The notes beneath the pieces are model-generated. The model was not told where the DNA came from. It did no database searches and worked only from the letters and a program-made list of their open reading frames with translations. Positions 1 to 6,350 of a stretch of DNA of 12,855 nt are shown in pieces (position 1 is the stretch's first letter; every line of letters begins with the position of its first letter). The translations under genes and the position numbers were made by a program. This DNA is from Methanotrichaceae archaeon (GTDB lineage: Archaea; Halobacteriota; Methanosarcinia; Methanotrichales; Methanotrichaceae), in NCBI GenBank assembly GCA_013329455.1, contig DUKF01000147.1, forward strand, positions 2,110-14,964, read 5' to 3'.

Positions 1-2
1 CG

Positions 3-347
3 CTTCATGAGTACGCCTGGCACAACAAGGGACTGCTCGTCCCCACCCTTGACGAGGAGACCGAGGATGCTTTCGCCCTTTCAAGAAAGAGGATTTACGT
101 TGAAACCGAAACGAAGACCGCCCCCCTTCTCCTTTGGAATGGAAACGCCGCTATTCCAAATACCGAGAATGGAAAGGAGAACGAGAAGCTTCCAGGTTGG
201 AGGATTCCTCTGGTGATCGCAGCGATCCTTGTGGCCGGGCTACTTTTAAATCTGGGCGGAAAAGGAAAGGCCTTTTACATGGATTCACTCCAGTCATCCC
301 TCAGCAGACTTATTCTGCTCGGTGACAGATCTCTCAAAAGGCGTTGA
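3..347 (+). CDS. C-terminal part of a membrane-anchored protein, function unknown (partial)
   Basis: An open frame enters from the left edge and ends at TGA 345-347, giving the last 114 residues of a longer protein. Codon use is like that of the neighbouring genes. The first ~55 residues are soluble. After a polar Asn/Glu/Lys-rich linker there is one clear membrane segment of ~19 residues (IPLVIAAILVAGLLLNLGG, about residues 72-90), then a ~24-residue tail ending in LKRR. A C-terminal anchor followed by a short basic tail suggests that the main domain faces outside, which is an inference. A short HNKG stretch near the left edge recalls the HxK signature of phospholipase D-like enzymes, but the rest of that motif is absent, so I do not assign a family. 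The next gene starts 2 bp after this stop, so the two are probably cotranscribed. Confidence 0.7.
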   Translation, partial: LHEYAWHNKGLLVPTLDEETEDAFALSRKRIYVETETKTAPLLLWNGNAAIPNTENGKENEKLPGWRIPLVIAAILVAGLLLNLGGKGKAFYMDSLQSSLSRLILLGDRSLKRR

Positions 348-349
348 CT

Positions 350-1309
350 ATGAGAATACAGCTCAGTTTTGTAATGCTATTGATGGCTCTCGTCGCCGCA
401 ACAGCTTCGGCAGCACCCGACGAGGCCAGTGGGACGGTGGTCGGCGTTGAGAGCGGCGATATTTTCGACGTCCAGATCAAAAATGCAGATTCCCGAACCG
501 GATCGGGCATCGAGAAGGTGAAATTGGCAGGTGTCAGCCTGCCGCCCATCGAATCAATCGAGGGGAAGGCCGCAAAAGAGTTCGCAGAAGCTCTTCTCAT
601 GAACAGGACCGTCTGGCTGGACATCGACAACAAAAGCAATGAAGGCCGAGATTCCCTTGGAAGGCTCCTGTGCATCGTCTATCTGGAAAAACCAGAGGGC
701 GGGATCAACCTGACCCACCCTTTCAACAGGATTATGGTGGAAGCAGGCCACGCCGAGATCAGTGGCTTTGAGGACGACGAGTTCGATCCCAGAGAATGGT
801 GGCCAGCATGGGTGGTGATCAACGAGGTGGAGGCGAACCCCCCGGACAGCGACGAGGACAACGAGTGGGTGGAGCTTTACAATGACGGATTCGGTGGTGC
901 CGATGTGGGCAACTGGACCCTGACAACGGCTGGCGGGTCCGTAGTCACAATCTCGCCGGGAACGATCATTCCGGCAGGGGGATTTCTGGTGGTCACGGCC
1001 GAGGGCTACTGGCTCAAAAACAGCTATGATGAGGTGACCCTGAGAGATGTTGAGGGCCAGGAGGTCGACAGGACCCCGGCCCTGGACGACGAGGACAATG
1101 ACGACTACAGCTGGTCCAGATACCCCGACGGTGGGGATGAGTGGGTCTACATCGAGTCGAGCCCGAACTTGCCGGTGCCTCCCATAATCTACTCCAAGGG
1201 CGAGATATCCACCATCGCCAAAAAAAATAAGAACTGGCTTCGATGGTCCGACGACTGTTATCCTTCGGGTCGGTGGGACGTCTCCGACTTTCTCCAATCG
1301 GAACCCTAA
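350..1309 (+). CDS. Secreted protein with degenerate SNase-like domain and lamin-tail domain
   Basis: The product is 319 aa. Residues 1-22 form a typical signal peptide (hydrophobic core LLMALVAA, likely cleavage after ASA). Residues ~27-140 look like a staphylococcal-nuclease (TNase) fold: SGDIFDV (35-41), VKLAGVSLPP (57-66), GKAAKEFAEALL (72-83), GRLL (104-107) and a final MVEAGHAEI helix. Family active-site residues are only partly kept: D37 and R105 are present, but the usual Arg is K58 and the usual Asp of the LxGIDxPE stretch is S63, so nuclease activity is doubtful. Residues ~155-270 match a lamin-tail domain (VVINEVEANPPD, EWVELYN, GNWTLTT, IPAGGFLVV). The protein is very acidic. ATG 350 is preferred over the in-frame TTG 344 because the latter would put a weak AAGG only 2 nt away and leaves a less typical leader. 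Its role at the cell surface is unknown. Confidence 0.82.
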   Translation: MRIQLSFVMLLMALVAATASAAPDEASGTVVGVESGDIFDVQIKNADSRTGSGIEKVKLAGVSLPPIESIEGKAAKEFAEALLMNRTVWLDIDNKSNEGRDSLGRLLCIVYLEKPEGGINLTHPFNRIMVEAGHAEISGFEDDEFDPREWWPAWVVINEVEANPPDSDEDNEWVELYNDGFGGADVGNWTLTTAGGSVVTISPGTIIPAGGFLVVTAEGYWLKNSYDEVTLRDVEGQEVDRTPALDDEDNDDYSWSRYPDGGDEWVYIESSPNLPVPPIIYSKGEISTIAKKNKNWLRWSDDCYPSGRWDVSDFLQSEP

Positions 1310-1317
1310 AGATGCTC

Positions 1318-1331
1318 GTTATTCTTTTTTT
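1318..1331 (+). terminator. Poly-T transcription stop after the lamin-tail gene
   Basis: A T-rich run with seven consecutive T (1325-1331) lies ~15 nt after the stop codon at 1309, without a strong hairpin. Oligo-T tracts alone terminate archaeal RNA polymerase. The downstream gene has its own TATA box, which agrees with a transcript end here. Confidence 0.45.
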
Positions 1332-1367
1332 GCCCACCACTATTCCTCCGTTCCAGAGCCCGTCCCA

Positions 1368-1376
1368 TTTTTATAA
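1368..1376 (+). promoter_or_regulatory. TATA box of the P1B ATPase gene
   Basis: TTTTTATAA lies 19-27 bp upstream of ATG 1395 in otherwise C-rich DNA. Archaeal transcription normally begins ~25 nt downstream of the box centre, i.e. about 1397-1400. That would give a leaderless or nearly leaderless message beginning at ATG 1395 or ATG 1401. No Shine-Dalgarno sequence is visible before either start, consistent with this. Confidence 0.55.
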
Positions 1377-1394
1377 CTCCACCCTCGAATACTG

Positions 1395-3758
1395 ATGTTG
1401 ATGAGCCGGACCGAAGAGAAGCTCTCTCTTGAACTTTCCCTAATTTTGCCAGAGGATAACGGCCAGTGCCCCCGGTGTGCCGAACGCTTGGGCGAGCTCC
1501 TATCGAGGCAGAGGGGGATCGAGAAGGCTCACTTCAGGCAGGAGGGGGAGAAGACACTTCTCTGTCTCCACTATGACCCCAACCTCGCGTCCCTGAAGAC
1601 GGTAAAAAGGCTGGCTGGAGAGGCTGGATCCCAGATCTCTGAGAGGTACCGTCACGAGACTCTCAGGGTAAGAGGGATGGACTGTACCGACTGCGCCGCA
1701 AGCCTCGAGCACATCCTCTCTCGTCTTTCGGGCGTCGTCGACGTCTCCGTCAATTACGCGGCCGAGCGGATGAGGGTGGAGTACGACTCCGCCGAGATAT
1801 CTCACAAAGAGATCGTCCGCCGGGTGGAATGGATGGGCTACGAGGTCGAGGAAGGAAAGAAAGAAGGCCGGTTCCGCCACAATCGAGAGATCTTATTCGC
1901 CCTGCTCGCCGGCCTTTTTCTGACGACAGGATTCCTGGCGGAAAGGTCTGGATCCTTCTCCACCCAGACCGTCATCGGAATCTATCTATTCGCCTACCTG
2001 GCAGGAGGCTACGACGCCACCAGGCACGCGGTCAAGGCCGCAGTCCACGCCCGTTTCGACATCGACTTCTTGATGGTGGTGGCGGCTCTCGGTGCTGCCC
2101 TGGTGGGCCGGCAGGCGGAAGGTGCCCTCCTCCTTTTCCTTTTCAGTCTGGGCCACTCCCTGGAACACTACGCCATGGGCAGGGCCAGAAGAGCCATCGA
2201 GGCCTTGGGCGAGATCTCGCCGAAGACCGCAATGGTCAAGCGGGACGGCGTGGAGATGGAGTTATCCGTCGATGAGCTGGAAAGGGGCGACGTCGTGATC
2301 GTGAGGCCCGGAGAGCGGATCCCGATCGACGGCCTCATCCTGATGGGCATGTCCTCCGTTGACCAGAGCCCCATCACCGGTGAAAGCCTACCACAAGAAA
2401 AGTCGCCTGGCGACCCGGTCTATGCCGGGACGGTCAATGGTGAGGGCTCTCTCGATATCAAGGTGACAAAGCTCTCCAGAGATTCCACCCTCGCCAGAGT
2501 CGTCCAGATGGTGGAGGAGGCCCAGGTTCAAAAGTCGCCCACTCAACGGTTCGCTGAAAGGATCGAGCGGGTCTTCGTCCCCTTGGTTTTGGCGGGAGTG
2601 GTCCTCTTGATCGTCATCCCGCCGGTCGCGGGCCTTCTTCCTTTGAAGGTTGCATTCATCAGGTCGATGACGATCCTGGTGGCGGCCTCTCCTTGCGCTC
2701 TCGCTATCTCCACTCCCTCCGCCGTCCTCTCTGGGATCGCCCAGGCAGCCAGGCACGGGGTTTTGATCAAAGGGGGTGTCCATCTCGAAAACCTCGGATC
2801 TGTAAAGGCGATCGCCTTCGACAAGACTGGGACCCTCACCCTGGGCCGGCCCGAGGTGACCGACGTCATCCCCACGGGGGGAACTGGCAAGGATGAACTC
2901 CTGAAAATTGCCGGAGCCGCAGAGAGCAGGTCCGGCCATCCACTGGCCGAGGCGATCCTGAGGGCGGCACGAGATCGGGGGCTGGATCTTCCAGCGGTCG
3001 TGGATCTCCAATCGATTCCGGGAAAGGGCGTGAGGGCAGATCTCGGCGGTAAAGAGGTCCTGATCGGCAACCTGAAGCTCTTCGATGGAGAGGTGGCCAA
3101 GACCGATACCCTTTTTGAGTCGGTTCTCTCCGAGGCCGAGAACCTGGAAGAGCAGGGCAAGACCACCATGGTCGTGAGAAAGGGCGGCCGCTTTTTGGGA
3201 GTAATCGGCTTTTCAGACAGACCAAGGCCCGAGGCCGCCTCCGCCCTCGAACGACTGAAGGATATCGGGATCGAGTCGCTTGTGATGATCACTGGGGACA
3301 ACGAACGGGTAGCCTCCGCCATCGCCGCTGAGGTGGGGGTGACCGAGCAGATATCGAGCCTTCTTCCTGAGGAGAAGGTCTCTGCCGTTGAGGAGTTGCT
3401 CCAAAAGCACGGATCTGTGGCGATGGTCGGCGACGGCGTCAACGACGCTCCGGCCCTGGTCCGGGCCACCGTCGGAATCGCCATGGGAGCTGGCGGAACC
3501 GACGTCGCCCTCGAGACCGCTGACGTCGCCCTGATGTCCGACGATCTCTCAAAGCTTCCTTTCGCTGTGGCCCTAAGCAGGCGGTCCCGAAGGATCATCG
3601 GACAGAACCTAACGATCTCCCTTGGAGTAATCGCCCTTCTGATTCCCCTCGCACTATCGGGACTGGCCGGGATCGCTTTCGCGATCGTGCTTCACGAGGG
3701 AAGCACCCTTCTCGTGGTGGTAAACGCCCTGCGGCTTCTCCGATTCGGGCCGGAATGA
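1395..3758 (+). CDS. P1B-type heavy-metal-transporting ATPase (SPC/HEGS class) with two N-terminal HMA-like domains
   Basis: The product is a 787-aa ATP-driven metal exporter of the cytoplasmic membrane. Two HMA-like domains come first, with CPRC (C25, C28) and GMDCTDC (C97, C100). Eight hydrophobic segments follow the usual layout: four before the actuator domain, two around it and two at the C-terminus. Actuator TGES is at 328-331, the membrane metal-site motif [10 protein letters not shown] begins at S432, the phosphorylated Asp is D476 in DKTGTLT, the nucleotide-binding HP is 515-516, the hinge GDGVND is 679-684, and the last helix carries HEGST (767-771). SPC plus HEG(S/G)T is the signature of the P1B-4 group, whose members move Co2+, Fe2+ or Zn2+, rather than the CPC Cu+ or Zn/Cd groups. 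The metal cannot be fixed from sequence. All catalytic motifs are intact. ATG 1401 is an alternative start. The gene appears to be a single unit, facing the TPR gene with 19 bp between the stops. Confidence 0.95.
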   Translation: MLMSRTEEKLSLELSLILPEDNGQCPRCAERLGELLSRQRGIEKAHFRQEGEKTLLCLHYDPNLASLKTVKRLAGEAGSQISERYRHETLRVRGMDCTDCAASLEHILSRLSGVVDVSVNYAAERMRVEYDSAEISHKEIVRRVEWMGYEVEEGKKEGRFRHNREILFALLAGLFLTTGFLAERSGSFSTQTVIGIYLFAYLAGGYDATRHAVKAAVHARFDIDFLMVVAALGAALVGRQAEGALLLFLFSLGHSLEHYAMGRARRAIEALGEISPKTAMVKRDGVEMELSVDELERGDVVIVRPGERIPIDGLILMGMSSVDQSPITGESLPQEKSPGDPVYAGTVNGEGSLDIKVTKLSRDSTLARVVQMVEEAQVQKSPTQRFAERIERVFVPLVLAGVVLLIVIPPVAGLLPLKVAFIRSMTILVAASPCALAISTPSAVLSGIAQAARHGVLIKGGVHLENLGSVKAIAFDKTGTLTLGRPEVTDVIPTGGTGKDELLKIAGAAESRSGHPLAEAILRAARDRGLDLPAVVDLQSIPGKGVRADLGGKEVLIGNLKLFDGEVAKTDTLFESVLSEAENLEEQGKTTMVVRKGGRFLGVIGFSDRPRPEAASALERLKDIGIESLVMITGDNERVASAIAAEVGVTEQISSLLPEEKVSAVEELLQKHGSVAMVGDGVNDAPALVRATVGIAMGAGGTDVALETADVALMSDDLSKLPFAVALSRRSRRIIGQNLTISLGVIALLIPLALSGLAGIAFAIVLHEGSTLLVVVNALRLLRFGPE

Positions 3759-3777
3759 CGGGATTTCGAATTCGTTT

Positions 3778-4509
3778 TTATTCGAGCTCCAGCCCTCTCG
3801 CCCTTTCGAGCGCCTTTTCGGCCTCCTCGTTTCTGTCGAGGGACTTCAGGGCGAGAGCCATGTTCTGCCAAGCTGTGGTGTACTCGGGGTAGATCTCCGC
3901 CGCCTTCTGAAAGCACTCCACCGCCTCTTCGGGCTGTTCCAGGGCGATGAGGCAGACACCCTTGTTGTTCCAGGTGTAAAAGTCGAAGGGGTCGATGATG
4001 ATCGATTCATCGTAACAGTCGAGGGCTTCCTCGTGCCGCCCCAGGTTGTCGAGGGCCGCGCCCTTGTTGTTCCAGGCTCTGCCCGCCCGCGCGCCCAGGG
4101 GCTCAATCTCAATGGCCCGATCGTAAGAATCGGCCGCGTCCTGGAATTTTTTTAAGGAATGGAATGCGTAGCCCTTGACGATCCAGGATCTCACATCAGA
4201 TGGATAGATCTCAAGAGCCTTGTCGGCCGACTCCAGGGCTTCCTCGTGCCTGGCCAGCTCGTTGAGGGCGATCGCCTTGCCTCGCCAGCTTCGGGCGTGA
4301 TCCGGCTCGATGTCCAAAGCCGTCTCGAACGATTCCACCGCCTCATCGTATCGATGCATCTTCCGGAGGTACTCGCCCAACAGGTGCCATGCCTCGATGA
4401 AGAGGGCATCCATCTCGATCGCCCTCTCCAGACACTTGACGGCCTCTTCAAACTGACCGGTGCTGTAGCAGCTTGCGCCCCTCTTGTACCAGTAATCCGG
4501 GTCTAACAA
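3778..4509 (-). CDS. Tetratricopeptide-repeat (TPR) protein
   Basis: The product is ~243 aa and consists almost wholly of about seven 34-residue TPR units, such as YWYKRGASCYSTGQFEEAV, AWHLLGEYLRKMHRYDEAV and TWNNKGVCLIALEQPEEAV, with the Trp/Gly/Ala/Pro pattern of the family. TPR arrays are protein-protein scaffolds and no enzyme domain is present. There is no signal peptide or membrane segment, so it is probably cytoplasmic. No ATG or GTG start is available in frame. TTG 4509 is chosen because GGTGA precedes it at good spacing (7 nt after the GG) and the first repeat starts two codons later. TTG 4539 would add 10 residues but lacks a good ribosome site. The gene lies 75 bp behind the membrane nuclease gene on the same strand with no obvious promoter between, so they probably form an operon. 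The partner bound is unknown. Confidence 0.88.
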   Translation of the reverse strand: MLDPDYWYKRGASCYSTGQFEEAVKCLERAIEMDALFIEAWHLLGEYLRKMHRYDEAVESFETALDIEPDHARSWRGKAIALNELARHEEALESADKALEIYPSDVRSWIVKGYAFHSLKKFQDAADSYDRAIEIEPLGARAGRAWNNKGAALDNLGRHEEALDCYDESIIIDPFDFYTWNNKGVCLIALEQPEEAVECFQKAAEIYPEYTTAWQNMALALKSLDRNEEAEKALERARGLELE

Positions 4510-4556
4510 ACCGTCACCGCCTGAGCCAAAAATGCGCAAAAACAGAATTCCAGCAT
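4503..4556 (-). CDS. Possible 17-codon Cys-rich leader micro-ORF before the TPR gene
   Basis: ATG 4556 follows an AGGTGA sequence very closely and opens a 17-residue frame (MLEFCFCAFLAQAVTVC) that ends at TAG 4503-4505. The stop lies just past the TTG start codon of the TPR gene (4507-4509), in a different frame, so ribosomes finishing the micro-ORF would stop on the TPR initiation site. Three of 17 residues are Cys. It may serve translational coupling or attenuation, or it may be chance. Nothing shows that it is translated. Confidence 0.3.
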   Translation of the reverse strand: MLEFCFCAFLAQAVTVC

Positions 4557-4575
4557 GTCACCTTGGTTTTGGCTC
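4523..4575 (-). repeat. 9-bp perfect inverted repeat in the leader of the TPR gene
   Basis: On the minus strand GAGCCAAAA (4575-4567) is followed 35 nt later by TTTTGGCTC (4531-4523). The RNA could form a 9-bp stem ending 8 nt before the GGTGA and ~13 nt before TTG 4509. The loop holds the AGGTGA and ATG of the micro-ORF. The position fits a translational control element, although four of the nine pairs are A-U. Confidence 0.45.
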
Positions 4576-4584
4576 GGAATGTTG

Positions 4585-5268
4585 TTAAGCCTTGTGATAT
4601 CCCTTAAGAGCCGCAAGGATCTTCTCGGAGAAGCTTTCGACGAACTCCCGAACCATCGGGGCGCGGAACTTGTAGATCTCCCCCAGATCAAGGTCGTGAA
4701 AACCGCTCCCTTCAATTAGAATTCTCAGATCAATCAGCAGCTTCTGGACGGAATCGGTCTCGAAACCGAAGAACTTGACGTAAAGGACGGCAATGGACAA
4801 AATTAGGAGCACTGCGACGAACTTTGCCTTCGACCGTCTTTTTTTCCCGATCTCCGGGAAATCCGGCCTCTCGATGGCCCCCCTTTGCCGAAGGCTCCTC
4901 TTCTCAGCGACGTTCCTTCGGAGCCGCTCGATCTCCCCCGGGCCCCAGAGCCTTACCCCTCGCCTTTCTGCCATATCCACCGCGGACCTGGCAAACCCGG
5001 ACGAGGTCGAGACAACCACGAAAATACTTCCAGGATGTTTCTCCTTGGTTTTGGCGATCCTCTCGATATCGGCCTCGCCTATGGGGCCATCGGATTTTTT
5101 GCAATGTATGATGTAGGTGATCTCGTGGCCCACCTCATCGGTCCTGGTGGCGATCATCTCCGCTCCGCCATCTTCAGATCTTGTGGTCTTGGCGACATTG
5201 TAGCCGTTCAGCTCGATCAGATCAGCAAATTCTTCCTCGAAACCGTATCCATCCCCCTGCGGGTTCAA
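4585..5268 (-). CDS. Membrane-anchored Mrr-like (PD-(D/E)XK) restriction endonuclease homologue
   Basis: The product is 227 aa. Residues ~7-110 match the Mrr catalytic domain: GFEEEFADLIELNGYNVAKT, then DGGAEMI (33-39) and YIIHCKK (52-58), followed by the late β-strand IFVVVSTSSGF. The family core is usually a GxDxI Asp followed by QxK. Here the positions appear to be E37 and H55-C56-K57, so K57 is kept but the acidic residue and Gln differ. Activity may be altered. A basic stretch (KKRRSKAK, 142-149) precedes one membrane helix (~150-167), which by the positive-inside rule keeps the nuclease domain in the cytoplasm and puts a ~60-residue tail outside. TTG 5268 is the only usable start between the upstream in-frame stop and the domain, and GGGGG lies ~8 nt before it. 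The TPR gene follows on the same strand. A role in defence or DNA/RNA turnover is possible but unproven. Confidence 0.85.
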   Translation of the reverse strand: MNPQGDGYGFEEEFADLIELNGYNVAKTTRSEDGGAEMIATRTDEVGHEITYIIHCKKSDGPIGEADIERIAKTKEKHPGSIFVVVSTSSGFARSAVDMAERRGVRLWGPGEIERLRRNVAEKRSLRQRGAIERPDFPEIGKKRRSKAKFVAVLLILSIAVLYVKFFGFETDSVQKLLIDLRILIEGSGFHDLDLGEIYKFRAPMVREFVESFSEKILAALKGYHKA

Positions 5269-5403
5269 CCATCTCGCCCCCTTTTCATCTTCAGACCCCC
5301 ATCCGAGAGTTGCGATGCTGTCTTGAGGTTATTTGACCCTTTCCTGCGATTTTGTCCACAACGGAGGAGTATCGAACTCCAAAAGACGTCCTGAAGACCA
5401 ATG

Positions 5404-5412
5404 CCTTATATA
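5404..5412 (-). promoter_or_regulatory. Likely TATA box for the Mrr-like nuclease / TPR genes
   Basis: On the minus strand the sequence reads TATATAAGG, close to the archaeal TATA consensus. Initiation ~25 nt downstream would give a leader of about 110 nt before TTG 5268, which is long. A weaker TCAAATAA lies closer to the gene (about 5330). Confidence 0.4.
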
Positions 5413-5440
5413 TTATGATATTCTATGGTTATTTATAGTT

Positions 5441-5504
5441 GGGGCAAAGTTCGGCCTGAAGCCTCCGGCTGCCCCCTTATCCGAGTATCGCCGCACAGAT
5501 GCGG
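5441..5504 (+). other. Two adjacent stem-loops, possible small RNA or leader structure
   Basis: GGGGCA (5441-5446) can pair with TGCCCC (5470-5475), with GGC-CTGAA-GCC (5453-5463) as an inner hairpin. CCGCA-CAGA-TGCGG (5491-5504) follows. A TATA-like ATTTATAG (5431-5438) lies just before the first stem, so transcription from it would start inside the stem, which argues against a simple promoter-RNA pair. No known RNA family is recognised. Confidence 0.25.
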
Positions 5505-5530
5505 GAATTAGCCGATGGGCCACTCCGTTA

Positions 5531-5550
5531 TGGCAAGATATATATTGCCA
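5531..5550 (+). promoter_or_regulatory. TATA box bracketed by a perfect palindrome (candidate operator)
   Basis: TGGCAA (5531-5536) and TTGCCA (5545-5550) are perfect inverted repeats 8 bp apart, and the TATA element ATATATATT (5538-5546) sits between them. Transcription from this box would start near 5568, ~25 nt before ATG 5594, leaving room for the GGTGGTG ribosome site at 5583-5589. A dimeric regulator bound here would block TBP/TFB, so repression is the likely mode. The downstream winged-helix proteins are natural candidates for binding it. That link is an inference. Confidence 0.6.
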
Positions 5551-5593
5551 GGCCGCAATTCGCAGTCCGCATGTACTTGGACGGTGGTGTGAT

Positions 5594-5917
5594 ATGAGTT
5601 CGATGAAATCTGAGATCGCCAGCCGTCTGGCCCAGTTCCTCGACCTGGACACGGATGGGAGAAGGCGTTTCGTTCTGGGAGTCATCCTCGAATCTGGCGA
5701 AATTACCGTAAGCGCTCTTTACAAGGCGGTCAAAGAGCAGTTCGAGACCTCACGCAAAGTCGTGGCATCTCTCTTGGGCTATATCTGTTCCAAGCTGGGA
5801 ATCCTCAGGGCGCATAAGAAATCCTACCGACTGCCGACGGTTTACATCCTGAAAGAGGAGTATTCGGACCTCGTCAAATCCGTGCTCAACGCCAACGTCG
5901 CACCCAGCGATTCATGA
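5594..5917 (+). CDS. DUF2551-like archaeal winged-helix protein
   Basis: The product is 107 aa. It resembles the archaeal DUF2551 family of methanogens from memory: N-terminal MSSMKSEIASRLAQFLDLDT, a helix-turn-helix-like middle (ITVSALYKAVKEQFETSRKVVASLLGYICSKLGILRAH) and a wing-like end (SYRLPTVYILKEEYSDLV). It is probably a small cytoplasmic DNA-binding protein. The biochemical role of the family is not known to me. ATG 5594 is chosen because GGTGGTG lies 4 nt upstream and a TATA box sits ~50 bp upstream. The frame stays open to 5333 but that part looks non-coding. Its TGA overlaps the ATG of the next gene (ATGA), so the two are made together. The palindrome over its promoter suggests autoregulation. 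Confidence 0.8.
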   Translation: MSSMKSEIASRLAQFLDLDTDGRRRFVLGVILESGEITVSALYKAVKEQFETSRKVVASLLGYICSKLGILRAHKKSYRLPTVYILKEEYSDLVKSVLNANVAPSDS

Positions 5918-6315
5918 CCCATGTCAAAAACGCACCCAGAACCGCGACAACCCTGAAGATCAGATCCAAGTCGGAACACTGGATCAGCCACTCCAAAGAC
6001 CCTTACCTTGAGCTCATGCTTCGCCTTTTCCAAGACGAGAAGACGGCCCGTCGTGGTAGGGATTTTTTAAACATGGTTGAAGAGGGTCAGCTTAAGGGCG
6101 AACCCTTGAAAACCCGGGAATGGAAACGGATAATGGAAGATCTGAACGTCTCCAGATCCGCCTTCTACTTCATGAGAAACAAGCTTTTGGGAGCGGGTCT
6201 GATAGCCGTCCGGTCCGGCGAATACAGACTCTCCGGGATGTTCAGCCGCGACCTCGTGGACATGTCCCGGTGGTGGTGGACGGCGGTTATGGGAAACGAT
6301 CCCGAGATTTTATAG
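5914..6315 (+). CDS. Small winged-helix-like protein, function unknown
   Basis: The product is 133 aa, read from an ATG that overlaps the preceding stop in an ATGA junction. No independent ribosome site is visible, so translation depends on coupling. The N-terminal half is basic and helical (DPYLELMLRLFQDEKTARRG). Residues ~70-115 look like a helix-turn-helix and wing: EWKRIMEDLNVSRSAFYFMR, then KLLGAGLIAVRSGEYRLS. A Trp-rich segment (SRWWWTAV) lies near the C-terminus. I do not recognise a named family. Context suggests that it works with the DUF2551-like protein, perhaps as a partner regulator, which is an inference. The gene ends 35 bp before the convergent tfe stop codon. Confidence 0.75.
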   Translation: MTHVKNAPRTATTLKIRSKSEHWISHSKDPYLELMLRLFQDEKTARRGRDFLNMVEEGQLKGEPLKTREWKRIMEDLNVSRSAFYFMRNKLLGAGLIAVRSGEYRLSGMFSRDLVDMSRWWWTAVMGNDPEIL

Positions 6316-6325
6316 ATTTTTATAA
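6316..6325 (+). terminator. T-rich stop between convergent genes
   Basis: GATTTTATAG directly before, and ATTTTTATAA directly after, the stop at 6313-6315 form a T-rich tract in the short gap between two convergent genes. It is a plausible oligo-T terminator for the plus-strand pair. For tfe, read on the other strand, no long T run is visible here. Confidence 0.35.
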
Positions 6326-6350
6326 ATTCGTCAAAATGCTTTTGAGAGGA

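Larger units (their letters stand above)
5269..5593. other. 325-bp divergent intergenic region
   Basis: This spacer separates the minus-strand nuclease gene from the plus-strand winged-helix pair. It holds an AT-rich core (5404-5440) with TATA-like sequences in both directions, small potential hairpins (GGAGT/ACTCC at 5366-5380, GGGGCA/TGCCCC at 5441-5475, CCGCA/TGCGG at 5491-5504), and the palindrome-bracketed TATA box at 5531-5550. No convincing protein-coding frame or known RNA family is visible. The open frame that extends the downstream gene to 5333 has poor coding character. Confidence 0.6.

Noticed and set aside
30..60. Phospholipase D family assignment for the left-edge fragment from an HNKG motif
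   Set aside because: The Asp and Gly-Ser/Thr positions that complete the HKD motif are not found at the right distance.
554..1297. A 247-codon minus-strand frame opposite the lamin-tail gene
   Set aside because: The plus-strand frame has a signal peptide and two recognisable domains. The antisense frame shows none and has a composition typical of a shadow frame.
2543..3598. A 351-codon open frame on the minus strand opposite the P1B ATPase
   Set aside because: It is fully inside the ATPase gene, rich in Ser/Arg/Pro as expected for antisense frames of GC-rich coding DNA, and has no domain or ribosome site.
5355..5400. tRNA-like hairpin GGAGT-ATCGA-ACTCC
   Set aside because: The loop is 5 nt rather than 7, and there is no acceptor stem, D-arm or anticodon arm in the surrounding sequence.
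5333..5593. N-terminal extension of the DUF2551-like protein by up to 87 codons
   Set aside because: A TATA box, palindrome and ribosome site lie inside this stretch, and its translation does not look like a protein. ATG 5594 is a far better start.
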